Below are positions 35,296 to 46,375 of a stretch of DNA of 64,000 bases, in pieces. Origin of the DNA: Fasciola hepatica (lineage: Eukaryota > Platyhelminthes > Trematoda > Plagiorchiida > Fasciolidae); contig CANUEZ040000107.1 of assembly GCA_948099385.1 (NCBI GenBank), positions 2,294,001 to 2,358,000 on the forward strand. The letters are read 5' to 3'. How positions within the stretch are numbered: position 1 is the stretch's first letter; each line of letters starts with the position of its first letter. The translations under genes and the position numbers were made by a program. The notes below the pieces were generated by a model. The model made no database searches. It saw nothing but the letters and a program-made list of their open reading frames with translations, and was not told where the DNA came from.

Positions 35296-35715
35296 TTACT
35301 GCCTTTCTCGCGTACTCTTCTGCTGTTGCATAAATAACGGACGAAAATAATCAACTCCGATTTGCACTACGAGACGCCTTCCCGATTGAACTTTCAAGGC
35401 TAGAAGAGGGGCCATCATTTGTTCGCTTTTCGCCGCTCCGTGGCGAAGAAGCGGCAGGTGATAACCAATACCCGCTTGACTACTGCTGGCACCTCGGCCA
35501 CTGAGAACTATCCGCGAACATTTTACATCAGGCGGTCCAAACAAAAACGCTGTTCTCGGTGGTCTATCAGACACCCTATTATGTGGCGGTTGCCAGGGTC
35601 CGTCATAGGATGTTCCACTCGTGTATTCTAGGCCTGAACTCAGTAAGCCCCTCCCGACTCTCAACAGCTCGTTTCCTACAAAACATTCATTTTTCCGAGG
35701 ATGACGTAACATCAA
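35296..35715 (-). pseudogene. BEL/Pao-like integrase fragment
   Basis: This is a 139-aa minus-strand frame. Its C-terminal third (EQMMAPLLALKVQSGRR, then VQIGVDYFRPLFMQQQKST) resembles the junction in BEL/Pao Pol between the integrase zinc region (QxMAPLP) and the catalytic core start (GVDYFGP), including the first catalytic Asp. Upstream residues fit only after frame changes, and downstream the core (the second Asp and Glu) is not found before decay. So it is a short, dead fragment. The call rests on that one motif block and could be wrong. Confidence 0.5.
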
Positions 35716-37944
35716 GAAGACAACGAAAGTTCCTAATCCTTTAACCGATATCTACTTCCTCGCGGATACCAGACCGATTGCTCATGCATACCGTTTGCTG
35801 TCACCGACTTTTGGATATTTAACTTTACGTCACAAAGGTTTTCCTATTTCAACTGCTGAACCTTTCCACTGAGAAGACCTTGTAGGCATTCCGGGTGATT
35901 GCATGACCTACTGGCGCTGCAGTGTATTTAATTATCACTCGGCTTCGTTTTATCGCTCGGGTTGACGGGTCGTGGTTTGTTCACGTAGGTCATTGGCTGC
36001 CAACTTGATAAAATTGTTGATTGGGCCTGATCAGGAGTTCAGATTACTGAGATCACAGTAAACTCCCACCCCTTGCATTGTCCCCTCGTCCAACTAATCC
36101 AACAGACTACCGGCTGCCTATATAGTCCACTATTTCCTCCAAATATATGAGTCTTCTAGAGACCCTCTAGAGCCAATCAGCAGGGGACCTCCTTTACTCC
36201 TTTTTGCCGTCAGAGTCTGCGAAGGAAGTGCTCTAGAGCAGTAGAAACACCTTCAACCCATGAAACCTTCCGGCCGCATTCAACGAATTAATGTTTCCTG
36301 CGCCTTGACCCCAAGTTGCGGCTGACACTCGTAAAACTGTCATTAATCGACCCACTTTACAGAAGACGGGATGGTATTCTTATCACCGGCGACCACCCCT
36401 CGTTTTTCAGAGCTCTGGCACTGACCTGCCATTTGAGGTTACTTCGCCTCCCCTAGCACCACTTTTACGGTTCCACCTTATCGAACGGCAGCAAGATTAC
36501 CTGCCTCTGGTGTGGCTTTCACCTGCCGTAGAATTTAGTACTTAAATGGTGCGAATTCTAAATCAGCCATCTCTTTCCGTGCATACCAAGATCGCTTTTC
36601 CCGTTAATTGGTTCGTGCCCATTTAAAAGATTTCCCCCATGACCATTTAAGTGCACTTTCTGTCAAAGGGCATTAACAGATGTTGTCGCCCTCCACATCA
36701 GTAACAGTTAGCTGGATGAGGATGACGCCGTAGAACTTCTTGACAGGTATGCGAGGATGATCGCCGTTACGAAATCCTTGAAAGAGACTCGATGTGAAGA
36801 CTTCCTGAGAAATCCTTGGAGAAAAAGAAAACCACGGAAAATGAACGCTTCTTCTGGCCCTCAAACGTTTACAATTTATTTAAAATGCTTCGTCTAAAGT
36901 AGTTTTTTAAGTAGATGATAAATACAAAATTTTGAATGACTCCCCGCATCCGAAAGTTTCCTTAAATTTTTGGATCTGTCGAATCGTCCGGAACCAAACT
37001 AGATTTAGAGGTTCAGGTAAGCCTAATTAGTCCAAAAACGTAATTTTTAAGGGGCCCACAAATCGTGAGTACAGAATACGGCAGCTCTTATCCAGAAATT
37101 CGCAGATACGTCAACGGATGCAGATATTGCCTGCTACGTCAGTGTTGTATTGTAAATCAGAACATGGATCTCTTGTGGAGTGCGTAAACAAATTTGTGTG
37201 CACCCTGTGCCAGGTATGGACTAAGCGAGCAAACTAACCAATTAGTTTACGGTGATGCTGTGACCAGATATGAAAGGTCATTTGTAAGGTCATATAGAAG
37301 CCTGAGAAGGGTAATCAAACAGATCACGTGAAGTACTGTGCGGAGCGCATGCATGTCAAAGCGAACACACAACACAGTTCGCTTGCGATTCCTTGAGTTC
37401 ACTGGTTACCACTGAACTTGAACCCTCCCGGAACAGCTTACTCCCTCTGTATATGTTGTACGAGTTGACCATCTGAATACGGTTTTATAGCTCAACTTTT
37501 GCAGTGAAACTGCATGAGCAACGATAAATCCCTCTTTTAAAGTAAAGCCTGAGGAGTTTGCTGAATTTGGATTTGAGGTAATCAAATTAACTGACTTTAT
37601 AACAAATTAAGGGGCCTTCTGTCCGGGTAATATATTTGAAGTAGCTTCCAAAAATGAGGCAGAGTGGTCTGCCACCAAACGAGGATCCACACATTCAAAG
37701 CGACAACGTTTTGGCCGTGAATCAGGGAAGGTGTTTTCTCGGCTTGCCTGGTCAAACGGTTTATTCTGGGGTATCAGTTGTTGATTTCTTGCGGTAAAAG
37801 TGGTGCAGCTGTGAAATGTTGCGTGATCTTCCCCGGTAGGTTGTTCTGAACTGTAGTAATACCATGGGCAAATCCTGGCGAACGGATCAAGTCACGAGTG
37901 CTGTTGCATGTGATCGGGGACACGACGCATGTTATTAATCCTCC
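35716..37944. other. No gene recognised
   Basis: The open frames are short (the longest is about 60 codons) and without motifs. It is the target region of LTR copy 2 at its right end. Confidence 0.4.
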
Positions 37945-37948
37945 AAGG

Positions 37949-38256
37949 TGTAGCGGTTGCCATCCTCGTTCATACTTTTACCACGTTTATTGTTTAACTG
38001 AACGTTGACTGCCAAGCGCGGTTGTCATTTGACCGTTGCTCTTGCGCACGCTCTCACACACGCTCCCAAATACACGCTAACCACTATCTCTCCCAATCGC
38101 CTTCTCGTTCTCACGGGTCGTGGAGAATACTGTTCTGGTTAACATATTTGTGCAGTGACGCACATTAGAGTAACGTGCAGGTGGTCCACGCAGTACAAAG
38201 GACCGAAGCACGCGTTTACTAAGGAAACCGCGAAGTAAGGTCTAATCAAACTTACA
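37949..38256 (+). repeat. 5' LTR, copy 2
   Basis: 308 bp. One private change (CTCTCACACACG, where the others have CTCTCACGCACG). Ends AAACTTACA, as in the 5' LTR of copy 1. Confidence 0.95.
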
Positions 38257-38258
38257 AC

Positions 38259-38276
38259 TGGTGAGCCCGACGTGAT
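38259..38276 (+). promoter_or_regulatory. Primer-binding site, tRNA-Trp type
   Basis: The same 18 bases as in copy 1, with the same single mismatch to tRNA-Trp. Confidence 0.8.
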
Positions 38277-38523
38277 CCTCAGGTCACGTCAATTTCCTTG
38301 TTTTCTACCGTTCAAGGTCCCGTCTGCGTACGTTTTTGTGTTTTATTGTTTCCCTATCTGTTGATTTTTTTTGGTCGGTTTACCAAATAATTTTTTTTTC
38401 TTTTTGTCCATACGTATTTTTGGTGTCTAGTTTGTCGTGATTTTTGTTCTTTTCTAGCAAAGATTATACTGCCCTATTAATCGTTGGTTTCTTTTCCCGT
38501 CTGTATTCGATAAATTAATCGCT

Positions 38524-39308
38524 ATGTCTGCTGAACGGAAGGCCTGCTGGGGGGATCGCGCTGCACATACCGGCATTCACGCCTGCTGATCCAGAACTCT
38601 GGTTCACGCTGGTCGAGTAAGAATTCGAAAACTGCGGTATGACCAGTGACGCCAGCCGTTTCAGGTGGGTAGCAGGCCGCCTTCCGCCGGAGGCCACAAT
38701 GCAAGTAAGGGACGTAATAATCTCTTCCCGAAGCTATGAGGCTTTAAAGGAGGCTGTCATTGCCCGCACGACCCCAACGCAAGACCAAAGTATGCAACAA
38801 CTTCAAAACGTTGAGCTTGGAAGTAGGAAGCCCTCCGAACTGCTGCGTGAGATGCAGCGCTTGAGAGGACCGACAATAGGCGAGGACCCGCTCTTGAGGG
38901 AACTTTGGCTGCAGCGTTTGCCGCATAACATTCCAGTTTTACTAAGTGCCACGCGCAAATGCTCGCTGGAGGAAACCACCGATAGCTGATGACATTATGT
39001 CACGATACAACCCCGCTGTAGCTGGAGTAACCAGGCCCTCCGTCGCAACGGTGCCTGCCTTGCCAACATCTAACGACCTCGCGTCAGTTTTGTCTAGAAT
39101 TGGCGCGAGCCTGCAACGCCTAGCAGTTAGAAGTGGGTCACAGGAGCGGCACCGCGCACGCTCACCTAGGCTCCATAGTCCGTCATTGCGACGACGTTTC
39201 GTCGGTTCTTCAAAAGAAGGGTATTGTAAATACCACAGTCGCTTCGGTGAGGGAGCCAAACGATGCGAACCAGGGTGTACGTTTCCCGGTGCTCATCAGG
39301 GAAACTAA
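38524..39308 (+). pseudogene. gag: gag, copy 2 (broken)
   Basis: I found no difference from copy 1 gag. It has the same frameshift at the early G run, the same TAA (38618-38620), the same later frameshift and the same terminal TAA (39306-39308). The C-X2-H-X9-C-X3-C finger lies at 39225-39278. Confidence 0.85.
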
Positions 39309-40553
39309 ACCCACGAAGCCGGGTATCAGACCAATAGTCGTCTTTTCAACGTAAGGGACATCATTTCAAATAACCTATTCCTTGTAGATACCGGTGCCGA
39401 AGTGAGCGTCCTCCCCCGAGCGAAAGACATCAATAGCACACCGCAGGCCCAAACACTACGCGCTGCCAATGGCATGGCCATCCCAACGTTTGGCCAGCGG
39501 TCGCTCACCTTAAACTTGGGTTTAAAGCGTTATTGTCGTTGGGTATTCATCATCGCCGACGTCCCGTACCCAATTCTGGGCATTGACTTCCTGCAGCACT
39601 TTGACTTGTTAGTTGATGCACGGTGCCGCAGAGTTGTGGATCGTCAGACCACTCTCGCTGTTGCGGGTCATAATTCGCGAGTGAATCACGTCACGCCCTT
39701 TTACGTTCAACCACCGGCACACCAACCTTATGGCAAACTCATCGCCGCCTACCCGGCCATGTTTCGGGAGGCCGGGCCTCTCCCAGCAGTGACGACCAGT
39801 GTCGCTCACCATATCGATACTAAGGGACCCCCAGTGTTCAGTAGGCCGCGTCGGTTAGCACCAGACAAGCTTCGTGTTGCACAGGCTGAATTCGAACACA
39901 TGCTAGAACTGGGTATAATACGCCCTTTTAGTAGCCCTTGGGCTTCCCCCCCTCATATGGTCCCTAATTCTAGTGGCGACTGGCGACCCTGTGGTGATTA
40001 CAGAGCACTTAACAAAGTCACCGTCCCTGACCGATACCCGATTCCCCATATACAGGATCTTACTTCATCTTTATCAGGTTGCTCCGTCTTCAGCCGTATC
40101 GATTTGGTTCGGGCGTACAACCAGATCCCGGTAGCAGAGGCCGATATCCCTAAAACTGCCGTCACTACACCTTTCGGGCTGTTCGAGTTTCTGCGAATGC
40201 CGTTTGGACTCAGCAATGCAGTCCAGACCTTTCAACGGTTCATGCACGAGGCAACTCGTGGTTTGGAAAATGTCCACGTATACCTGGATGATATTTTGGT
40301 GGCTAGTTCTTCAGAGCAAGAGCACGCTACACACTTACGAGCACTTTTCGAACGCCTTAGCCAGCACAGCGTTACGATCAATACCGCGAAATGCGAATTA
40401 GGCCGGTCTGATATCACTTTCATAGGACATTCTATTTCATCCTCGGGTATCCGCCCTCTGTCAGAAAAAGTTTCCGCTATTCGCGACTACCCTGAACCCC
40501 AATCTTTTCGCCAGTTGCGTCATTTTGCCGGCCTGGTGAATTTCTACCGCTGA
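39309..40553 (+). pseudogene. pol: pol: protease and reverse transcriptase, copy 2
   Basis: Same content as copy 1: DTGA at 39387-39398, YLDD at 40281-40292, and the TGA at 40551-40553 after FYR. The T-to-C change at 39952 turns Leu into Pro in the [12 protein letters not shown] block before the first palm motif. Leu is usual at this site in gypsy RTs, so copy 2 carries the derived state. The other change (40442) is silent in this frame. Confidence 0.9.
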
Positions 40554-41047
40554 TTTATTCCTCACTATGCGGAAATGATGCAACCCCTCACCGACCTGTT
40601 GCGCGGAGGTAAGCTGAAGTTCGTGTTTCTCGACACGGCACAAGCTGCATTTGCCTTGGTCAAAGATGCTGTCGCCAACACAGCACTCCTTACACACCCC
40701 GACCCTTTGGCTCCTATTTCGGTAGTGACGGATGCCTCGGACACAGCGGTTGGAGCAGTACTGCAACAGTTTGTAGATGACTCTTGGCAACCTTTAGCAT
40801 TCTTCTCCAAGCGCCTACAACCCGCGGAATCAAGGTACAACACGTTCGGTAGAGAGTTATTAGCCATCTACTTGGGAATCCGTCATTTTCGACACGCACT
40901 CGAAGGCCGTTCGTTCACGGTGTTTACAGACCACAAGCCTTTGGTTTACGCACTAAAGTCAGATTCCGATCGATACTCACCACGTGAGATTCGCCACTTA
41001 GACTTTGTCTCACAGTTTACTGTGGACACACGACACGTCTCTGGGAA
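40554..41047 (+). pseudogene. pol: pol: RNase H, copy 2
   Basis: Matches copy 1, with the catalytic motifs VVTDASDTAVG, SRYNTFGREL and VFTDHKPLV intact. The same frame break occurs near 41040-41050. Confidence 0.85.
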
Positions 41048-41974
41048 TTTAATTCCCTCTCAGACACCTTATCGCGCGTATATCAACCAAGTCTGCCACA
41101 GACGCCTAACATCAACTTGGACGCAATGGCACAGGCTCAAACTATGGACCCTGACATCGGACAACTTCGACAAAACGGTTCTTTGAGTTTAACCACAGTG
41201 CCTATCCCAGCTTCCCAGAATACCATCGTGTGCGATGTGTCGCAAGGTCACCCTAGGCCAGTAGTTCCTGCTGCCCACCGTTATCCTACGTTCCTGACAC
41301 TCCATAATCTGGCTCATCCGGGTGTGACTGCCTCGGTAAAACTGATAACCGAGCGTTTTGTTTGGCACAATGTCAAACGAGATGTCCGTCAATGGGCTCG
41401 TGCTTGTCTGCAGTGTCAATGTGTTAAGACCCATAGGCACACTAAGGCGGCGTTAGCCAGGTTCCCAGAACCTGAAACACGTTTTCATCATGTGCACGTC
41501 GACCTCGTAGGACCACTCCCACCTTCGCTTGGGCACGTTTACATACTCACATGCGTGGATCGTTTTACTCGCTGGCCGCAGGCCATCCCTATCCCTCGTC
41601 CCACGTCGGAAGAGGCCGCGAAAGCTTTTCTGACCGGTTGGGTTAGTCATTTCGGTTGCCCAACGATAGTGACCACCGATCGCGGTCCACACTTTGACGG
41701 CGCTTTCGGCAGCCTACTCGCTACGCTCGGTTGCCAACACGTTAAGACGACAGCTCACCACCCTCAGGCCAATGGTATGGTTGAGCGTTTCCACCGGCAA
41801 TTAAAAGCCGCCCTTCGAGCAAACTGTAACCCCCTTTGGAGTGAAACACTACCATCAGCACTCTTAAGCCTGCGTAGTACCGTTAAGGAGGAGTTACACA
41901 CAACACCGGCCGTACTAGTATATGGCTGTACACTTCGTCTGCCTGGGGAGTTGGTAGCACCCCACCAACCGTGA
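41048..41974 (+). pseudogene. pol: pol: integrase core, copy 2
   Basis: The zinc and DDE motifs are as in copy 1 (Asp 41501, Asp 41678, Glu 41783). Changes near the N-terminus are at 41160 (Glu to Gly) and 41193 (Ile to Thr), plus a silent one at 41254. It ends at the same TGA (41972-41974). Confidence 0.9.
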
Positions 41975-42474
41975 CTTTTGACTACGGTGACTATGCTCAG
42001 CGCCTTACACAGCACATGCGAGTGCTTAAGGCCAGTCCGCCGCGTAAACAACAGTCTACAAGTTATGCCCCAACTGCGTTAGGAACCGCTACTCACGTAT
42101 TCCTTCGCGTCGATGGCGTTCGATCATCACTACAAGCGCCATACACTGGCCCGTTTCGGGTGATAAAACGTAGGGCAAAAGCATTTGTCATAGATATCAA
42201 CGGACGACACGACACTGTATCTATCGACCGTCTCAAGCCTGCCGTCATTGAGTGCATACCGCTCGGCCAATTTACACCTACGCAAGCCGCTCAGTCACCC
42301 ACATCGAGCGAATTACCACTCGAACCACCCCCAATTACGCCTAGTGAGGACTCGGCAGCTAGTCCATCAGATTCTCCAACCGTACCCGCAACGCGAAGTA
42401 GCCGTCGCGGTCGCCAACTACGAAATCCCGTCCACTTCGCCGATTTCGTGACGATTTTTACAACCGACTGTTAG
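41971..42474 (+). pseudogene. pol: pol: integrase C-terminal GPY/F tail, copy 2
   Basis: Same shifted-frame tail as in copy 1, with APYTGPFRVIKRR and the basic C-terminus. One silent difference at 42292. Confidence 0.85.
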
Positions 42475-43047
42475 CAATAATTTGGGAAGTTCGTCATAGA
42501 TTTACCAAACAACAAACCCGTGAAATTACAATCGGTAGTTATGATTTCATTTTCTTCTGGTCTCTTAGCGACTCCAATAACACCGAACATCGTTTGTGTG
42601 TTGTTATTACGGTCCAACATCCGCCGGCGCCCTCAGGCGCTATTTTGTTCCAGTTTACCTTGCCCTCTCTCAGAGGGATCTACACAGTCACATTGGCTTC
42701 ATCTGTAGCCTCGCTGACTCCGGTGCACGTTCAAGGAGCCAACCGCTCACCGGACAACGGGACGATTGGTCAGCCTGGCACTGGAGACGGCAACTGGACG
42801 CCTTTTTGGATGGACCTGACGAGGCATTTTCCGGCTCGCATTCGTATGAGACTCGTGGGCGCGAAAGCACAGTTGGACCTACGCACATCGGACCTCGAGA
42901 GTGCAGGCACCGGTAAACTCATCAGCAGTCGTTCGACGTCAACAATAATATAACGGACAAGCTATGAGGAGTTCCTGGAAAACCAATAATTTCGGCTTAC
43001 CATCACGATCGAAGCCCAACTCCGTCGGACTTCTAGGAGGAGGCCCC
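42475..43047 (+). other. 3' noncoding region and polypurine tract, copy 2
   Basis: I found no difference from copy 1. The polypurine run AGGAGGAGG is at 43035-43043. Confidence 0.55.
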
Positions 43048-43355
43048 TGTAGCGGTTGCCATCCTCGTTCATACTTTTACCACGTTTATTGTTTAACTGA
43101 ACGTTGACTGCCAAGCGCGGTTGTCATTTGACCGTTGCTCTTGCGCACGCTCTCACGCACGCTCCCAAATACACGCTAACCACTATCTCTCCCAATCGCC
43201 TTCTCGTTCTCACGGGTCGTGGAGAATACTGTTCTGGTTAACATATTTGTGCAGTGACGCACATTAGAGTAACGTGCAGGTGGTCCACGCAGTACAAAGG
43301 ACCGAAGCACGCGTTTACTAAGGAAACCGCGAAGTAAGGTCTAATCAACCCTACA
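43048..43355 (+). repeat. 3' LTR, copy 2
   Basis: 308 bp. Ends AACCCTACA, then the target duplication AAGG. Confidence 0.95.
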
Positions 43356-43552
43356 AAGGCGAATCCTATCAAGAAAGGGCGTGGTTTTACGCTCTGAGGG
43401 ACGCCCAGCAATTTTCTGGTCCTCCTAAATCACTCGCTCGCTGTTTTGTGCCTATTGTCGGATCGCCAGCTAGATTCGGTAGTGCGAAAGCTTGTGGATG
43501 GCTGGCAGAACTAGGTCTTGGGCTGCGGTATACGCAACATAGTTGTGGTCCT

Positions 43553-43870
43553 CTATGTTTGGTTCAAATACTCAGAATCAGCAACAACATCTAAGAAAGG
43601 ATGCTGGAAGCTGGCCGCTGCTGAAGTTCCCCTGAAATACTCCGGATAGTCCCCTCCATGTTGATGTGCTCCATCTTTGCCGAGGGAGTTAAGGCCGAAT
43701 GGCACAATATCATCCTTGGGAGAAATATCCGTTAACCAGGACCCAGGTACTAAAATATATTCACAACCATTTGCCAATACGGCTGATCGCATGCACTGCA
43801 CTTTGTTCCTAATAGATTATGTATTAGCCCAGCATAGGTTGAACGTTTTCATTCTTCAGCCGTAATTATT
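43553..43870 (-). pseudogene. Non-LTR AP endonuclease N-terminal fragment
   Basis: The minus strand gives a frame with ANT-stop-SIRNKVQCMRSAVL followed by YILVPGSWLTDISPKDDIVP and YPEYFRGTSAA. These match the endonuclease N-terminus of CR1-group ORF2 (NAxSIRNKV, then VTETWLTD). The catalytic TETWL Glu is replaced (PGSWL). The rest of the endonuclease and any RT are missing. It lies 200 bases from the 3' end of LTR copy 2. The style (SIRNKV) differs from family A, so it may belong to family B or C. Confidence 0.6.
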
Positions 43871-46375
43871 CGTAATAGTTTTCCAAGTTGGTTGACTGCA
43901 CTGTCCAGTCTGCGGCGAGGAATTTCGGAAGACGCCATATAGACTTAAGTTAAGTTGCGGAAACTAACCTGTATTTGTACGTATGGAATTAAGTGGCGCT
44001 TCTTCGGATATTTCGGTACCGTAGGGCGGGTTGGTCTGGTAAATGTGGGGCTTAGATCTGGTAAAGGGCCATGTCTTGTCCAGGGCTAGCAAGGAAAAAG
44101 TAGGTACCTTGGCCGGTTATGAATTTTTGCCGGTGGGACGGAGGATATGAGGAGAAAGGGGGTAGATTTTAGAGGGCGGGGAATAAAAGGCGGAAATGGT
44201 GAGTTACTGAATGTCTTTGGTTTGGGAAAAAGTTTTGCCAGTCGACAGTAAACTATCAAAGCCCGTAGCTCGTCACATCACCTATAAGTTTCGAAGCGCT
44301 ATTCGGCTTCATAAGCCGAGAGATAACTTAGGCTCCTTGGTGAAGGAAGTTTCTAGGCAACGAATTTAGCCCGGAGCAAAAACGGTTGTTATTTGTGCAT
44401 CTCTGCTGAGTTTGACGGCAAATGGACCCAGCCCGGGCTGCTCGCTTACCTTTGGCCCTTTGTCATTCGATAATTATTAATTGCATAAACCGGGTGCGGT
44501 GTACGGGTGCTACGTCTTGCTATTTATGCCGGGGCTTGAACGGGTAGATATTATGACTGGTAACGGAACTCCACTGAGCGCACAGTCCCTGAAAATGGTG
44601 ATTCATAACCCGAGGAGTGAGGTAAGGGCCTTCTTGTTCGGGACCCGTCGGTGTCGCTGGTAAGTGTTGACACTGGTGGTCTAGTTGTGGGGAGATGAAG
44701 AGAGATTTTTCTGGGTGAGTGTTTGGGTGAATGCTTGAGAAGTGGTAGGTAAAGGGGCCCTTTCCTCGCCGTATTGTTCGACAAAGAGTGTTACTCGTGG
44801 ATGAGATCACTATTACATCATAATTTCATGGCGACACACCAGTTTGTAAAGGCACCTTGTTAGCTAGAACCTTGGTGATTTAAGTGGTAAAGCCTTTCTG
44901 AATACGAGATGTCTCACGATGAAGTCTCCGGCAGATTTTCCATAGAACTCTAGAAGGAGGGGAAAAACATGCGTCGAGTCTAGCCAATCGAAAGTCTGAG
45001 TGACACGTGGCGATCAATTTCGGCACATCCCAAGACACAGTCGATTCCGAATAGATACACTGCCAAATACGACAAATTAAGCAGTTAGACAATAACCAAA
45101 CCTTAACGGTGCTCCTTCCGGCCTCTTACGTCCCGAGGTGAGCGATAAATCAACAACTGCAGCCGAAATGAAGCAGAATGTTAGAAACGGATCAGGTCAC
45201 CCACTGTATTCACCACAAGGCTTAAGCTGAGCGACTTACGCTCGAAGCGACGGTGAGGGTCCTATTCATGACAAAGATTTAAAGCGATAAATTAGAGAAC
45301 CGGAATTCTTGTACAGATAGTTCATGCAGATGGAATGGTGTTGTTGGTATTACGAATGTCGACGAATAAAACAGGGCTTCTTGAAGTCCTCTTTAGCCCG
45401 CTTTGGTGTTCTTTCTCTTGGTTGGGTTTAATGATATGGGAAGGGGGTTATGCTCGCTGTTCGAAGTATGGTAGATTTAACCACTGCGGTATCTAGGTTC
45501 ATATTTATCAAAACCACTACAAACTCCGCATTCTGCAACCGTCGATGGAATAAGATGTCGCTGAGTTAAGAAACTGGCCAGCTGCCTCCGGATTATGGGG
45601 ACTATGGAGTGCTGCAGTCTGAAGAAGGTGAAATTCGCTCTAGCACAACAGACGTGAAAATACAACCGATTCGCCAGCACCTAACAACAGCCAGGGGCTC
45701 TACAAAGTGGCAAAACGTCACTTGATTTCTCGACCTCTTCCTAACTTAAACGGACTGACCAACGTCGCTCAGCTACACTGCGTGCTGAGTGCTCACTCTC
45801 AGATTTTCCACCCCTCTGAACGAAGACGTCGCGCTGCACAACCGATGAGACTACTTGAAAGCACGCACACATTTAAAACACCCTTCTGCAGCATCACTCA
45901 TCTTACCGGGATCTGACAGCATTGGTTTCCGTGCTAAGAGTAAATTAGGAAGTAGTATATAACCTTATCGAGTGAAGAAAAATAAAGCGATTTGCGAGGT
46001 TCTTAAGTTGTCGAAATATAAATATATATAATTCTTCCAAGTCTATGACAAGCAGCTTTCCTTCGGCCCCGCTTGGACTCTAGAGAAGTACAAGCACGAT
46101 TATTACTGAATGCATCTTATTTATTCCTTGCACTCCGCGTGCGGCAGTTTATTGCAACATCATGTAACCGTTCATCGGTGGCCAGATATGGTGAGTTCTC
46201 CTGAACGTCGGTGAACGAAGTTATTTGAAGGATTTCGTCCGAAAGAATTTTTCGATTCCAAGAACTTTTCTAACTTCCAATCTGACGGTTCGCAGATGAT
46301 GTGTTTTCGACTAACCCAGCTCTGGTTTGCCGTTACTTTTCCACCTCATTCACCGCATCTTTTTGATATTTCGAA
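43871..46375. other. No gene recognised; partly 3' UTR-like
   Basis: Much of 43.9-45.1 kb has a purine-rich plus strand, like the minus-strand family A 3' UTRs, but no alignment, hairpin or block was found. The last few hundred bases before 46376 should contain the 5' UTR of the next element. Confidence 0.35.

Larger units (their letters stand above)
37949..43355 (+). mobile_element. CsRn1-like Ty3/gypsy LTR element, copy 2
   Basis: This is 5,407 bp, identical in length and layout to copy 1, with every feature shifted by 18,900 bases. It has its own target duplication, AAGG (37945-37948 and 43356-43359), so it is a separate insertion event, not part of a block duplication. Internal differences found by eye are at 39952, 40442, 41160, 41193, 41254 and 42292. 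All stops and frameshifts of copy 1 are present. Its two LTRs differ at about three positions, fewer than in copy 1, so this may be the younger insertion. Confidence 0.95.

Noticed and set aside
19049..43355. The two LTR elements as products of one segmental duplication
   Set aside because: The flanks differ and each copy has its own perfect 4-bp target duplication.
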